Assembly (NCBI GenBank): GCA_900757285.1
Contig: CAAENI010000176.1
Coordinates: forward strand, 1-12,917
From: an uncultured Collinsella sp.
GTDB lineage: Bacteria; Actinomycetota; Coriobacteriia; Coriobacteriales; Coriobacteriaceae
DNA length: 12,917 bases
Reading direction: 5' to 3'
In this document: piece after piece, positions 5,908 to 12,917 of the stretch
How the letters are laid out: every line of letters begins with the position of its first letter
Numbering within the stretch: the first letter of the stretch is position 1
Translations under genes and position numbers: made by a program
The notes under the pieces: model-generated
The model's database searches: none
Seen by the model: the letters and a program-made list of their open reading frames with translations, nothing else
What the model was told of the DNA's origin: nothing

Positions 5908-6762
5908 TTACGCCTTGAGCGTGAGCACCGCGCCAAAGGCGGTCGGGCCGCAATGGCTCGAGATGACGCCGCCGACCTGAGTCCAGGTAACGTCCTTAAA
6001 GCCCAGGTCGTGCGCATAGACTTCCATGTCGTCGCGCAGCTCCTCGGAAAGGCCTACCGAATACGCCAGGCCAATGTGCGAGTAGTCAATCTCGCCCTTC
6101 GCAACCATGTGGTCGATAAAGGCGCGGGCGCACTTGAGCATAGAGCCGCGGAACTTCTTGGTTGCCACGAACTTACCGCCCGTTACCTCAATGCAGGGCT
6201 TAATCTTGAGCAGGTGGGCGCCAAGGAATGCCACGTTGGACAGACGACCGCCCGCCTTAAGAAAGGCCAGATCGGTGGGAACAAAGCCCAGCAGCACGCG
6301 GTCCATGACGGAGTTCGTAAATGCAAAGATCTCGTCGACGGTGGCATCGGGGTGAGCCTCGATATATTTGGCGGTCTCGACGGCAACGAGCGACTGGCCC
6401 ACCGAGACAAAACGCGTATCCATGGAGAATACGTAGTCGCGGCCCTTAGCCGCAATCTTGGAGGACTGATGTGAGCAGGTCGTGGCCTCGGAATACGCGA
6501 GATGCAGAATAGTCGCGTCGGGCTGCTCGGCATGGATACGGTCATACACGTGAGCAAAATCCGCAGGCGCGCAGCCACTCGTCTTAGGCATAACACCGAG
6601 CTCGTTGCAGCGCGAGTAAATCTCGAGCGGATCGATTGAACCATCTTCAACGGTCTCGTCACCAACTGTGACGTGCATGGGCACGCGCACGATGCCGTAG
6701 CGCTCGCAGAGCTCCGGCGTCACATCCGACCCAGACTCAACCACGATTACGTACTTGCCCAT
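5908..6762 (-). CDS. DegV family (FakB-like) fatty-acid-binding protein
   Basis: DegV proteins bind a single fatty acid; FakB members present it to the kinase FakA for phosphorylation and entry into phospholipid synthesis. The 284-residue protein starts MGKYVIVVESGSDVTPEL, the usual position of the VTDSxSDL motif, and carries PKTSGCAPADF (59-69) equivalent to the TSQPS motif, YSEATTCSHQSS equivalent to the second lipid-headgroup loop, and KAGGRLSN. The frame runs on to 6873, but that extension does not resemble the family, so ATG 6762 is taken as start although its ribosome site is weak. No fakA is nearby. Whether it serves FakA or another role cannot be told from the sequence. Confidence 0.9.
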   Translation of the reverse strand: MGKYVIVVESGSDVTPELCERYGIVRVPMHVTVGDETVEDGSIDPLEIYSRCNELGVMPKTSGCAPADFAHVYDRIHAEQPDATILHLAYSEATTCSHQSSKIAAKGRDYVFSMDTRFVSVGQSLVAVETAKYIEAHPDATVDEIFAFTNSVMDRVLLGFVPTDLAFLKAGGRLSNVAFLGAHLLKIKPCIEVTGGKFVATKKFRGSMLKCARAFIDHMVAKGEIDYSHIGLAYSVGLSEELRDDMEVYAHDLGFKDVTWTQVGGVISSHCGPTAFGAVLTLKA

Positions 6763-6912
6763 TATTATCACGACCCATCTCGACATTGGCTTTTCAATAC
6801 ATGGCACGCGCCGCCGCACTGTTGCACAACGGCGGCAGAGCGCCAAAGAGACGCCGCCCCTTGCACACAACAAAGGACAGCGTCTCCCTGGAAAACTCCG
6901 TGCTTATTTAGG

Positions 6913-6941
6913 ATTCTACACGGTTTGCAACAATGTGTTAC
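6913..6941 (-). promoter_or_regulatory. Candidate promoter for degV
   Basis: GTAACA (6941-6936) and TAGAAT (6918-6913) are 17 bp apart on the minus strand, matching 4 and 5 of 6 consensus bases. Use of this promoter would leave a leader of about 145 bases before the degV ATG. The whole 276-bp gap 6763-7038 holds no convincing gene; apart from this it contains the GAGACGC/GCGTCTC inverted repeat (6848-6886) and two AAACGGTAG direct repeats (6951, 6971). Confidence 0.3.
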
Positions 6942-7038
6942 TTACTCCGCAAACGGTAGCTATACACGATAAACGGTAGTTCGCTGCGGCAACTGCGACA
7001 CATTCCGCCCGGCAAGTCCAATCGTGCTCCACGCACGG

Positions 7039-8481
7039 TTAATGCGCGAGGCGGTAGAAATCCATCGACGCCGCACCCTCGGCATGCAACCCCATCGCCG
7101 AAACCGCCGGCGAATAGGTACGGCTCGTAAGTGCTGCCTCGCCGCCGTTGGCAAAAATCTCGACCATCGTAGTGTCCGAAAGCACGCGCAGGTCGCGAAG
7201 CTCGCTGAGCTCAATCGACCTCCGGTCTCGCCCATAGCCTTCATTACCCATATCGAGGGTAAGCATCCCCTCCGCATAACGCACAAAGACACCCTTGCGG
7301 ATTTCGAGCTCGACCATCTTGGCGCCCTCACAGGAAACCACAAGATCAAACAGGCGGCCCGGCTCCTCGACTGTCTCTCCGCCTACAGCACGAACGCAGC
7401 CGCCGCGCATCCTCTCAATCTCGTGCGCCGGCTGCTGGCAGAGCTTACCATCGCGCATGCTCAGCTCTCGCGGCACCGTCAACGCGCACTGCCACCCGCG
7501 CGCCACCGTCGGGTTTTCCGCCGTCGCATCGGGGCAACCCGACCATCCGATCATCAATCGCCGGCCTGCAGCATCCTCAAAGGACTGCGGAGCATAGAAA
7601 TCAAAACCGGCATCGACCATCGGGGGTATGCCCTGCCCGACGATTTTAAAGCTCGGCGCCTCCCAATCGGCCTCGATGGGAAACCACACGCACTGATGCG
7701 GATTGCGGTAACGCCAACCATCGGCAGGCACACCCTGCGGACAGCAAACGAGAATAAGCTCGCCATCGAGCTCAAACAGATCGGGGCACTCCCACATAAA
7801 GCCAAACTTCTCGCCCAACTCAATGCGCGTCGCATAGCTCCAGTCCTCAAGATTGCGCGAGGTATAGACAAGCACGCAGCCACGGTCGTCTTTCGTACGA
7901 GCGCCCAGAACCATGTAGTAGATACCATCGTGCTCAAGGATCTTGGGGTCGCGCACGTGCGTACCGATATCGTCGGGGTAATCGACCGGTCCAACAGCTA
8001 TGCGCTTCTCGCCCAATTCGTCGGGGTTCTCCGCAACCATATGAATCTGGTTTTGCTCACGACCCGTCAACACGTAGTCGTAATCATCGCGATCAAAATG
8101 CTTGACGTTGCCGGTATAGAAGTAGTGAATCTTGCCATCACGTACAAAGGCAGAACCAGAATACGCTCCGTTCGAATCCAAATCGGAATCGGGGAACAGC
8201 GCGGGGCCGCGATTCTTGTACGTCACAAAATCCTTTGTCGTCAGATGGTTCCAAAGCACTGGACCGCCATGCGCAGCATCGAACGGATCGTATTGATGAT
8301 AGATGTGATACGTATCACCAATCTGAACCAAACCGTTGGGGTCGTTGAGCCAGCCAAGCTCAGGCTCCACATGGAACAGGAGCCTATCGGGGTCGGACGC
8401 GATGCGACCCGCCGTCTCATCCTGTCCGGCACGCCACTGCTCATAGTCCGCGCGTGTCACCTTATTTTTTTGATTAAACAT
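7039..8481 (-). CDS. scrB: GH32 sucrose-6-phosphate hydrolase (invertase)
   Basis: This enzyme hydrolyses sucrose-6-phosphate, the product of PTS uptake, to glucose-6-phosphate and fructose. The 480-residue protein has all three GH32 signatures: WLNDPNG with nucleophile D47 (44-50), RDPK with transition-state stabiliser D178 (177-180) and WECPDLF with acid/base E231 (230-236). A C-terminal beta-sandwich follows from about residue 340. There is no signal peptide, consistent with a cytoplasmic substrate. The ATG at 8481 has only a weak GAGAAAG upstream. It is the last gene of the locus, 101 bp after the permease, with a stable hairpin in between. It could also take other fructosides, but the adjacent EIIBC makes sucrose-6-phosphate likeliest. 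Confidence 0.93.
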   Translation of the reverse strand: MFNQKNKVTRADYEQWRAGQDETAGRIASDPDRLLFHVEPELGWLNDPNGLVQIGDTYHIYHQYDPFDAAHGGPVLWNHLTTKDFVTYKNRGPALFPDSDLDSNGAYSGSAFVRDGKIHYFYTGNVKHFDRDDYDYVLTGREQNQIHMVAENPDELGEKRIAVGPVDYPDDIGTHVRDPKILEHDGIYYMVLGARTKDDRGCVLVYTSRNLEDWSYATRIELGEKFGFMWECPDLFELDGELILVCCPQGVPADGWRYRNPHQCVWFPIEADWEAPSFKIVGQGIPPMVDAGFDFYAPQSFEDAAGRRLMIGWSGCPDATAENPTVARGWQCALTVPRELSMRDGKLCQQPAHEIERMRGGCVRAVGGETVEEPGRLFDLVVSCEGAKMVELEIRKGVFVRYAEGMLTLDMGNEGYGRDRRSIELSELRDLRVLSDTTMVEIFANGGEAALTSRTYSPAVSAMGLHAEGAASMDFYRLAH

Positions 8482-8505
8482 CGCCGTTGACTTTCTCGTC
8501 TATGG

Positions 8506-8543
8506 GGAAGGACGCTCGACTCACACGAGTCGAACGCCCTTCC
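8506..8543 (-). promoter_or_regulatory. Intercistronic hairpin between permease and scrB
   Basis: Seventeen-base arms with 15 pairs (GGAAGGACGCTCGACTC and GAGTCGAACGCCCTTCC) close a four-base loop ACAC. On the minus strand no T-run follows, so full termination is unlikely. An mRNA-processing or stability element, or partial attenuation lowering scrB, are plausible readings. The structure is seen; the role is inferred. Confidence 0.5.
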
Positions 8544-8582
8544 TCAAATGGACTTATCCTCAGATTACACTGAACGGCTCAA

Positions 8583-10034
8583 CTAGAAGCTAACGTCGAA
8601 GCCAGCGCCAGCGCCCTCTTCATCGGTGGTCGGCACGCCCTTTGCCTTGTTGTAGGCAAAGATCAAGACGATTGGCACGATAAAGGCGATGAGATTGCCA
8701 GCCACATACCACACGAGGGTCTCGGGCGTGACGATGAGCAGGCCAAGCACGCCGGTCAGACCCTGACCGATAGCGCGCACCTCAAAGAGCTTGACGAAGG
8801 CACCGCCGCAGCCTGCACCGATGCATGCGCAGATGAACGGAATGATCGAATAGCGCATGTTTGCAGCAAAGATAGCGGGCTCGGAGATTCCGACCAGCGT
8901 CGGGATAAAGGACGACATGCAGATGTTGCGCTCTTTGGAGTGCTTCTTGTGAATGAGGTACATACCGATGGCGCCGCCGCCCTGGGCGATGATGGAAACC
9001 GACCAGATGGCCTGGATGTAGTTGAAGCCAGTCGTGGCAACAAGGTTTGCCTCGATACCCTGGATGAACTGATGCGTACCGGTAACGACGAGCGGCTGCA
9101 GGAACGCGGCGAAGACAAAGGCACCAAAGACGCCCATCCTGTTGTACAGGATATCGATTACGCCGGCGAGGACGTCACCGATCAGGTTACCGAGCGGGCC
9201 GAACACGGTGAACAGGGCGACGTTAGCAAGAATCAGGGTAACGGTCGGGACAAAGACGAACGAAACGACCTCGGGGATGTACTTCTGGGCAATCTTTTCG
9301 ACCTTGGCCATAAACCAGGCGGTCAGAATTGCAGGGAACACGCCGCCCTGGAAAGCAACCATGGGAATGGAGAGCGGACCAAAGTTCCAGTACTCAGCAC
9401 CCGTCGGGTCCATAACGAACGTGTTGCGGTTCATAAGGCTCGGGTGAACCATGACGATACCGACGAGGATGCCCAGGATCGGGTTACCGCCAAAACGCTT
9501 GACTGCGCTGTACATAACCAGGACAGGCAGGTAGTCGAACGTGGTGGCGATAATGGCAAAGAAGCTTGCGAGGTTCTTGAGGAACTCGCTGTGATCGGCG
9601 AGGCTGCCCTCCATGCCAAAGAGGCCGTTGGCAACGATCAGCGACTTAAGGCCGATGATGATTGCAGCGCCGACGAAGGCGGGAATGATGGGGATAAAGA
9701 TGTCCGAGAATACCTTGAGGACCGAGAAGAACTTGCCCTTCTTGTCCGCCTCGGCGCCCTTGACCTCGGAAGCGCTGATCTCCTTAACGCCCGTCAGAGC
9801 CATAAACTCATCGTAAACCTTGTTGACGGTACCGGTGCCGAAGATGATCATGAGCTGGCCGCTGTTGTACAGCACGCCCTTGACGCCATCGATGTTCTCG
9901 AGCTCGGCCTTGTTGTATTTGCTCGTATCCTTGAGCACCAGACGCAGACGGGTCACGCAATGCGTGGCGCCCTCGATGTTCTCCAGTCCGCCGACGTTGT
10001 CGACGACTTGCTGGGACACTGCCTTGTAGTCCAT
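8583..10034 (-). CDS. scrA: PTS EIIBC permease, sucrose-type (glucose-glucoside family)
   Basis: This membrane permease imports and phosphorylates its sugar using phosphate passed from EIIA. Residues 1-90 are the EIIB domain with phosphocysteine C26 in ATHCVTRLRL. Residues 106-465 are EIIC with about ten hydrophobic segments and the substrate-binding motif GISEPAIF around E385. There is no C-terminal EIIA domain: the 483-residue chain ends in a short tail, so a separate IIA must supply phosphate. An ATG at 10046 is in frame, but ATG 10034 has GGAG six bases before it. Sucrose specificity is inferred from the flanking GH32 genes and the ScrA-like sequence; trehalose or beta-glucoside permeases belong to the same family. 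It lies 45 bp after the first hydrolase, in one operon. Confidence 0.9.
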   Translation of the reverse strand: MDYKAVSQQVVDNVGGLENIEGATHCVTRLRLVLKDTSKYNKAELENIDGVKGVLYNSGQLMIIFGTGTVNKVYDEFMALTGVKEISASEVKGAEADKKGKFFSVLKVFSDIFIPIIPAFVGAAIIIGLKSLIVANGLFGMEGSLADHSEFLKNLASFFAIIATTFDYLPVLVMYSAVKRFGGNPILGILVGIVMVHPSLMNRNTFVMDPTGAEYWNFGPLSIPMVAFQGGVFPAILTAWFMAKVEKIAQKYIPEVVSFVFVPTVTLILANVALFTVFGPLGNLIGDVLAGVIDILYNRMGVFGAFVFAAFLQPLVVTGTHQFIQGIEANLVATTGFNYIQAIWSVSIIAQGGGAIGMYLIHKKHSKERNICMSSFIPTLVGISEPAIFAANMRYSIIPFICACIGAGCGGAFVKLFEVRAIGQGLTGVLGLLIVTPETLVWYVAGNLIAFIVPIVLIFAYNKAKGVPTTDEEGAGAGFDVSF

Positions 10035-10079
10035 GTTCCTCTCCATTCCTTTTCTAAATCATAAAACGGTTCGTTGCCG

Positions 10080-11462
10080 CTACAGAGACGCGATCGTTGC
10101 GTTTGCGCACTTGAGCGCACCGTCGGTGACGGTAAGCGCCACACCCTGGCCCTGCTTGTTGCAGAAGCGAGCGTTGAGCGCAACGTCATCGACAAAGATG
10201 GTCGCGATGTCGTCGTCGACGACCAGACGCACATGGTGAGTGCCCTCGCCCTTAAAGAACAACGGACGCTCGAGGCCCATGTTGTTGACCTGGAACCACG
10301 GGTACTGGGGAGCCGGCGTGAACTCGAGCTTGCCCTCGCGCAGGTTGGCGCGGAACTCATAGGCAAGACCGGTCTCGGCGTCCTCGGCGAACTTGACCGA
10401 GAAGCCGGCAGCGTTACCGCCGAGCTCAATGTCGGCATCGAGCAAGTAGGTGGAGCCGGCATCTGCGGCGAGCACCTGCTCGACCTTGCCCGACTCGCAG
10501 GAAAGCTCAAAGGTCTCGACTGCCTTAGCCTCGCCAAAGGCGCCAAGCATGCTGTCGGGGAGCTTGGTGCCGAGCGTTCCGTCGGCACGCTGAACGATCT
10601 CGAGGGGCATAAAGGTGCCACCCCATAGGTAAGAGCTGGGGTCGCCGCCCTCGTCACGCGTAGGAACCCAACCAAAGAGAACGCGACGCTCGCCATCGAA
10701 TGCGGTGCGAGCGGCGTAGTACGCGCGGCCGTCGAAGGAGTCGTCAGCGGGGGTAATCCAAGGACCGTTGATGGACTTGGACATGCGGTAACGGGTCTTG
10801 TTGCCGTCGCTGTACTCGGAAAAGACGAGGTACCACCAGTCGCCCATCTTAAAGAGATCAGGCATCTCAAACATGGTGTACAGGCCCGGGTTCCACCAGT
10901 CGCCCTGGAACTCCCAGTTGGTCAGATCCTTGGAGGTGAACTTGACCAGGCGGCCGGTCATCAGACGCTTGTCCTCGCCCACACGCGTGCCGAGGATGAG
11001 CATGTACTCTTCGTTCTCCTCATCCCAAAGCACAAAGGGATCGCGCCAGTTGCGGTCATCGTAACCCTCCTGGGGCGGAAGCAGCGTCTCGGCGATGTTC
11101 TTCTCCCACTTGACGGCGTCGTCGCTCGTTGCGTGAAGAAGAACCTGCTTCATCAAACGTGCGCGGACCTTATCGCGATTGCAACCAGTGTAGAGCGCAT
11201 GGTACTTGTCGCCCACCTTAAACACCGTGCCGGCATAAATGTACTGGTCGACTTCCTCGTCGCCGCCGCGCTCAAGGCTCTCGCCAAAGTCCTTGTAGTT
11301 GACGAAATCCTTGGTCGTAGCGAGTGCCCAGCCAAACGGCTCTCCGAAAGGTTCGGGGTTACGCGTGTCACGCTGATGATAGAGATAGAACGTGCCGTCC
11401 TCGCCGTACGGCATGATGTCGCCTACCCAAATTCCCTCAGGCTGGTAATACACCTTGTGCAT
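10080..11462 (-). CDS. Atypical GH32-clan (GH-J) glycoside hydrolase
   Basis: A 460-residue cytoplasmic protein, the first structural gene of the sugar operon. It keeps the five-bladed propeller logic of clan GH-J but with altered motifs: instead of WxNDPNG the first blade reads WVGDIMPY with D15 as nucleophile candidate; RDPF (140-143) supplies the stabiliser D141; FEMPDLF (198-204) supplies acid/base E199. YHQRDTRNPEPFGEPFGWA (28-46) is distinctive. A C-terminal beta-sandwich covers about 310-460. An in-frame GTG at 11480 precedes the ribosome site; AAGGAAG lies six bases before ATG 11462, which I take as start. The low similarity to scrB shows it is not a recent duplicate. It may act on a different fructoside or phosphorylated sugar; the substrate is unknown. 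Confidence 0.88.
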   Translation of the reverse strand: MHKVYYQPEGIWVGDIMPYGEDGTFYLYHQRDTRNPEPFGEPFGWALATTKDFVNYKDFGESLERGGDEEVDQYIYAGTVFKVGDKYHALYTGCNRDKVRARLMKQVLLHATSDDAVKWEKNIAETLLPPQEGYDDRNWRDPFVLWDEENEEYMLILGTRVGEDKRLMTGRLVKFTSKDLTNWEFQGDWWNPGLYTMFEMPDLFKMGDWWYLVFSEYSDGNKTRYRMSKSINGPWITPADDSFDGRAYYAARTAFDGERRVLFGWVPTRDEGGDPSSYLWGGTFMPLEIVQRADGTLGTKLPDSMLGAFGEAKAVETFELSCESGKVEQVLAADAGSTYLLDADIELGGNAAGFSVKFAEDAETGLAYEFRANLREGKLEFTPAPQYPWFQVNNMGLERPLFFKGEGTHHVRLVVDDDIATIFVDDVALNARFCNKQGQGVALTVTDGALKCANATIASL

Positions 11463-11504
11463 CCGAGACTTCCTTTCCACGACATACTAACTCGGTACAA
11501 TGGC

Positions 11505-11533
11505 AAGATATGTCAATCGTTTTCATATGTCAA
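11505..11533 (-). promoter_or_regulatory. Promoter of the GH32-PTS-scrB operon
   Basis: A perfect TTGACA (11533-11528) and TATCTT (11510-11505) lie 17 bp apart on the minus strand, about 43 bp ahead of the hydrolase ATG. The -35 box is itself half of a LacI-type operator and a second operator fills the spacer, so a bound repressor would block RNA polymerase. Confidence 0.6.
11511..11526. promoter_or_regulatory. LacI-type operator O1
   Basis: TGTCAATCGTTTTCAT, with the central CG typical of LacI-family sites, lies in the spacer of the operon promoter. Its centre is 17 bp from that of O2. Confidence 0.6.
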
Positions 11534-11543
11534 ACGTTTTCAT
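11528..11543. promoter_or_regulatory. LacI-type operator O2
   Basis: TGTCAAACGTTTTCAT differs from O1 at one base and from the site ahead of lacI at one base. Its TGTCAA half is the reverse complement of the promoter's -35 TTGACA. Confidence 0.65.
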
Positions 11544-11573
11544 ACCAATACGTCTTTTCGCAGTTCCAGTCGT

Positions 11574-11589
11574 CGGTAAACGGTTGACA
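11574..11589. promoter_or_regulatory. LacI-type operator O3, upstream auxiliary site
   Basis: On the minus strand TGTCAACCGTTTACCG matches the same consensus. It lies about 46 bp upstream of O2, near the end of lacI, and could support looping or cooperative binding. It is the weakest of the four matches. Confidence 0.45.
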
Positions 11590-11645
11590 TATGCCGGCGA
11601 ACGGTCATCAGAGGCGTTTGAGGAATTCTTTTGGCACGGGATGAA

Positions 11646-12656
11646 CTACGCGGTTTTGCCCTCAATGAGTTCAACGGGGAGCTTGATATTCGATTCGGGA
11701 TTATCGCCGTTAATAAGAGCGATGATGGATTGCGCCGCGAGCTCTCCGATGCGATCGATATCTTGACGTACGGTTGTTAAGTCAGGCATAAACGTCATAG
11801 TTCGGCGGGCACCATCCGCGCCCACGACCTTAATATCGTCTGGAGCGCTCAAGCCGCGCTGCTTCATCACGTTGAGACAGATGGCCGCCATCGTATCGTC
11901 TCCCGCAAAGATGCCGTCAATATCGGGGTTCTCATCGAGGATCTTCGCAACGACCGCGCCCTTTTCGTCGTCGGGCTTAACGAACTCAACCTCACGGACA
12001 AGCGCGGACAAACCGGCCTGCTCAACAACATCGAGGTAGGCATCGGTACGCTTATTGGCAGGCATGCGCATGCGGCTATTGCTGCGCAGGCACAGGATAC
12101 GCCTGCAGCCGTCATCAATCAGACGGCGCGTGGCGAGCTCGCCAATGCCATAGCTGTCACTTGCAATCTGGACAGAGCCCTCGCCAAGATCGCAGTCGAT
12201 GCCAACCAGGCTCAAGCCCATCTCGGCATATGCCTCGGCACCGATATTGAGGGAGTTGACGATGACGCCGTCGACCATATTGCGGCGGAGCATGTCAATA
12301 TAGGAACGCTCAAGATCGGGTCGATTGGCGCTGTTGCACAGCAACATCTTAAAGCCGTTTTCCGCTAACGTGCGCTCGACCGCCTGCACAACCTGAGCAT
12401 GGAACGGGCTGCTCACAAAGGGAACGATCATACCGATAAGATTCAGGCGACCGTTGAGCATGGCACGGGCGATATCGTTGGGCGTATAGTTGATGCGCTC
12501 CATCGCGGCATGGACCTTATCGCGGGTCTCTTGGCTAATATAGCCGCGATTATTAAGCACGCGAGATACCGTAGTAGGCGAAACCCCCGCCACCGCTGCA
12601 ACTTCCTTGATGCCAGGCTTAGCAGAATCCTTAGAACGAGCGCCCTCGCGAGCCAT
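11646..12656 (-). CDS. LacI-family sugar-responsive repressor (ScrR-like)
   Basis: A regulator of 336 residues. Residues 15-34 form the LacI HTH (GIKEVAAVAGVSPTTVSRVL), followed by NNRGYISQETRDKV and the hinge helix IARAMLNGR (62-70). The rest is the periplasmic-binding-protein-like sensor, with LIGMIVPFVSSPF at its start and a C-terminal LPVELIEG strand. ATG 12656 is chosen because GGGAGG lies five bases upstream; an ATG at 12677 is also in frame but overlaps an operator. It lies 183 bp ahead of the hydrolase gene on the same strand, and operator copies before both suggest it represses the sugar operon and itself. The effector, likely a sucrose or fructose derivative, is inferred from neighbours. 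Confidence 0.93.
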   Translation of the reverse strand: MAREGARSKDSAKPGIKEVAAVAGVSPTTVSRVLNNRGYISQETRDKVHAAMERINYTPNDIARAMLNGRLNLIGMIVPFVSSPFHAQVVQAVERTLAENGFKMLLCNSANRPDLERSYIDMLRRNMVDGVIVNSLNIGAEAYAEMGLSLVGIDCDLGEGSVQIASDSYGIGELATRRLIDDGCRRILCLRSNSRMRMPANKRTDAYLDVVEQAGLSALVREVEFVKPDDEKGAVVAKILDENPDIDGIFAGDDTMAAICLNVMKQRGLSAPDDIKVVGADGARRTMTFMPDLTTVRQDIDRIGELAAQSIIALINGDNPESNIKLPVELIEGKTA

Positions 12657-12676
12657 AGCACCCTCCCCCATCAACA

Positions 12677-12692
12677 TGTCAAACGTTTACAT
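12677..12692. promoter_or_regulatory. LacI-type operator O4, autoregulatory site
   Basis: TGTCAAACGTTTACAT lies just upstream of the lacI ribosome site and overlaps a possible -10 box (TATGTA, 12693-12688) that has TTGTTG 16 bp upstream (12715-12710). This is the most symmetric of the four operator copies. Confidence 0.65.
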
Positions 12693-12823
12693 ACGAACAA
12701 AGCATACCCCAACAACAGCGGGAAGACGGTAACAGCACAAGTAAGTAAACGACTCATCCAAATAATTAGGAGAGTTCCGCCTAAAGGGTGACTACACAGG
12801 ACCCCCGCCGGGCCGCTTTGGGT

Positions 12824-12917
12824 TACTTTCCAAAACATTTCCGCAGGACGCAAAGGGCTCCGCCGCGCGAAGCGCGCAGCGGAGCCCTTTGCATGTCCGA
12901 GGACGTTTTGGAAAGTA
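12824..12917. repeat. Long composite palindrome at the window end
   Basis: Outer arms TACTTTCCAAAAC (12824-12836) and GTTTTGGAAAGTA (12905-12917) are perfect. Inner arms GCAAAGGGCTCCGC (12850-12863) and GCGGAGCCCTTTGC (12879-12892) are perfect, and the tip folds again as GCGCG/CGCGC. The inner part, with AAA before and TTT after a GC stem, fits a bidirectional terminator. The outer arms, which stop exactly at the window edge, hint at a larger repeat element. No gene is seen between 12693 and 12823. Confidence 0.65.

Noticed and set aside
6810..6836. GCCGCCG/CGGCGGC inverted repeat upstream of degV
   Set aside because: The stem is only 7 bp with a 13-base loop in GC-rich DNA, has no T-run, and could occur by chance.
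7024..8490. A 488-codon open frame on the plus strand opposite scrB
   Set aside because: It is the antisense shadow of a GC-rich gene. The minus-strand product has all GH32 catalytic motifs, while the plus product shows no domain and has no clear ribosome site.
8940..10064. A 374-codon plus-strand frame opposite the PTS permease
   Set aside because: Its composition is highly charged and repetitive, as in mirror translations of membrane proteins, and the opposite strand is a clear EIIBC.
9953..10870. A 305-codon minus-strand frame overlapping two genes
   Set aside because: It is an out-of-frame reading through the GH32-clan gene and the start of the permease, rich in Ser, Arg and Pro and without motifs.

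Overview
This window looks like a piece of a chromosome from a Collinsella-like member of the Coriobacteriia (Actinobacteria). That is my inference from protein style and the GC-rich, mostly single-strand layout; no rRNA or other marker confirms it. Nearly every gene lies on the minus strand. The only convincing plus-strand gene is the membrane zinc-ribbon protein near the left end.

Positions 1-3151 form an accessory block that reads as more AT-rich than the rest. A small Xre-family repressor (130-393, minus) and a single-pass membrane protein with repeated CxxC modules (496-1311, plus) diverge from a 149-bp control region whose palindrome, 398-420, looks like an operator. The membrane protein is broken by a one-base frameshift in an A-run, and its C-terminus continues as a separate ORF (1314-1508). 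After a strong hairpin (1590-1623) comes a two-gene minus-strand cassette. It encodes a DUF3990-type protein with PARP-like ADP-ribosyltransferase motifs (2405-3088), overlapping by 35 bp a protein with a C-terminal Xre helix-turn-helix (1741-2439). Just upstream sits a perfect 20-bp inverted repeat built of nested smaller palindromes and followed by a T-run. The layout resembles a toxin-antitoxin or defence cassette and is the best candidate here for an undescribed system.

Positions 3183-6762 are core metabolism and housekeeping on the minus strand: a DegV family lipid-binding protein, the pyruvate formate-lyase activating enzyme (without pflB beside it), a C-terminal remnant of a beta-lactamase-like serine hydrolase next to a short palindromic repeat, then MTA/SAH nucleosidase (mtnN) and the ribosome-assembly GTPase YihA/YsxC, probably co-transcribed.

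Positions 7039-12656 are a sucrose or fructoside utilisation locus, transcribed right to left: a LacI-family regulator, an atypical GH32-clan hydrolase, a PTS EIIBC permease and a canonical sucrose-6-phosphate hydrolase. The permease would import and phosphorylate the sugar, and the hydrolase would split the phosphosugar. Four copies of a LacI-type operator, TGTCAAnCGTTT-like, lie upstream of lacI and over the promoter of the structural genes. A hairpin before scrB could tune expression within the operon. The window ends in a long composite palindrome (12824-12917).
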